DNA from: JBFMDH01 sp044868105
GTDB taxonomy: Bacteria; Acidobacteriota; Blastocatellia; UBA7656
Direction of reading: 5' to 3'
Assembly: GCA_044868105.1 (NCBI GenBank)
Contig: JBIOWC010000486.1
Coordinates: 1-6,715 of the forward strand
Length of the DNA stretch: 6,715 nucleotides
A program made the position numbers and the translations under genes. The notes under the pieces were generated by a model. The model did no database searches and was not told the DNA's origin. It worked only from the letters and a program-made list of their open reading frames with translations. This document shows, one piece after another, positions 6,486 through 6,715 of the stretch (the stretch's first letter is position 1; every line of letters starts with the position of its first letter).

Positions 6486-6513
6486 ATTTTAAAAAGCCTA
6501 CAAGACAATTCAA
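6486..6513 (-). promoter_or_regulatory. Candidate promoter of the response regulator
   Basis: On the minus strand, TTGAAT (6508-6513) and TAAAAT (6486-6491) are 16 bases apart. They match the sigma-70 consensus at 4 of 6 and 5 of 6 positions. The start point would fall near 6479, about 58 bases before the preferred ATG and about 25 before the alternative ATG at 6454. Confidence 0.5.
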
Positions 6514-6542
6514 CGCTTCTCATAAAAGCCAACGGGCAGCGA

Positions 6543-6698
6543 TTAACGATTACCGGTTATCTTCGGATTTGGCCAAAGAGACGGATGTGGTTTGGCTAAA
6601 GGCTGAGGCGGTCGGCCCGCCTCAATGCGGAACCGTGCGCTGCCCTGCAATAGCGTTACCCTTAGATCGGGCGATAAAGTTTGATTAATGACCAGGTA
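6543..6698 (-). other. Stop-free stretch without start, with GC-rich hairpin; possible gene remnant or dispersed repeat
   Basis: One minus frame is open for 51 codons between a TGA (6699-6701) and a TAA (6543-6545). It reads protein-like sequence such as LRVTLLQGSARFRIEAGRP but has no ATG or ribosome-binding site. It overlaps a perfect 8-bp hairpin, TGAGGCGG-tcggc-CCGCCTCA (6604-6624), which lacks a T-tract. I recognise no family. It may be the decayed end of an upstream gene or a copy of a genomic repeat. Confidence 0.25.
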
Positions 6699-6715
6699 TC
6701 AAGTTACCAATTTGT

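Overview
The window reads entirely from the minus strand. It holds an apparent three-gene cell-death or defence cassette (positions 1-4100), a long A+T-rich gene-free spacer (4101-4828), an isoleucine tRNA gene (4829-4901) and a sigma-54-type response regulator (5021-6421). The last 260 bases hold the regulator's promoter region and some unexplained sequence. No taxonomic marker is present. The moderate G+C genes, the tRNA without an encoded CCA end and the NtrC-type regulator fit a Gram-negative-type environmental bacterium. Acidobacteriota is my guess from sequence style, and I hold it weakly.

The cassette, in transcription order, is: (1) a 267-residue protein that I recognise as a bacterial gasdermin, a pore-forming protein held inactive by its own C-terminal peptide; (2) a 231-residue leaderless GH19-type lysozyme/chitinase domain with an acidic, disordered-looking tail; (3) a caspase/metacaspase-like protease (peptidase C14) of at least 832 residues. 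The protease has both catalytic residues and a large C-terminal extension, and its reading frame runs off the left edge. The genes are 64 and 40 bases apart, and each has a GGAG ribosome-binding site 6 bases from its ATG, so one operon is likely.

Gasdermin next to a caspase-like protease is an established antiphage pairing: the protease removes the gasdermin's C-terminal peptide and membrane pores form. The unusual part is the cell-wall hydrolase between them. It has no export signal, so a gasdermin pore could let it reach the wall, much as a phage holin releases an endolysin. The protease's predicted preference for basic P1 residues, and a recurring small-Ala-Thr/Met-Arg-small motif in all three proteins, give a testable activation model. 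Everything beyond domain recognition is inference.

The tRNA has its own near-consensus promoter. The response regulator lies upstream on the same strand, but the tRNA and about 730 bases separate it from the cassette, so I see no evidence that it controls the cassette.
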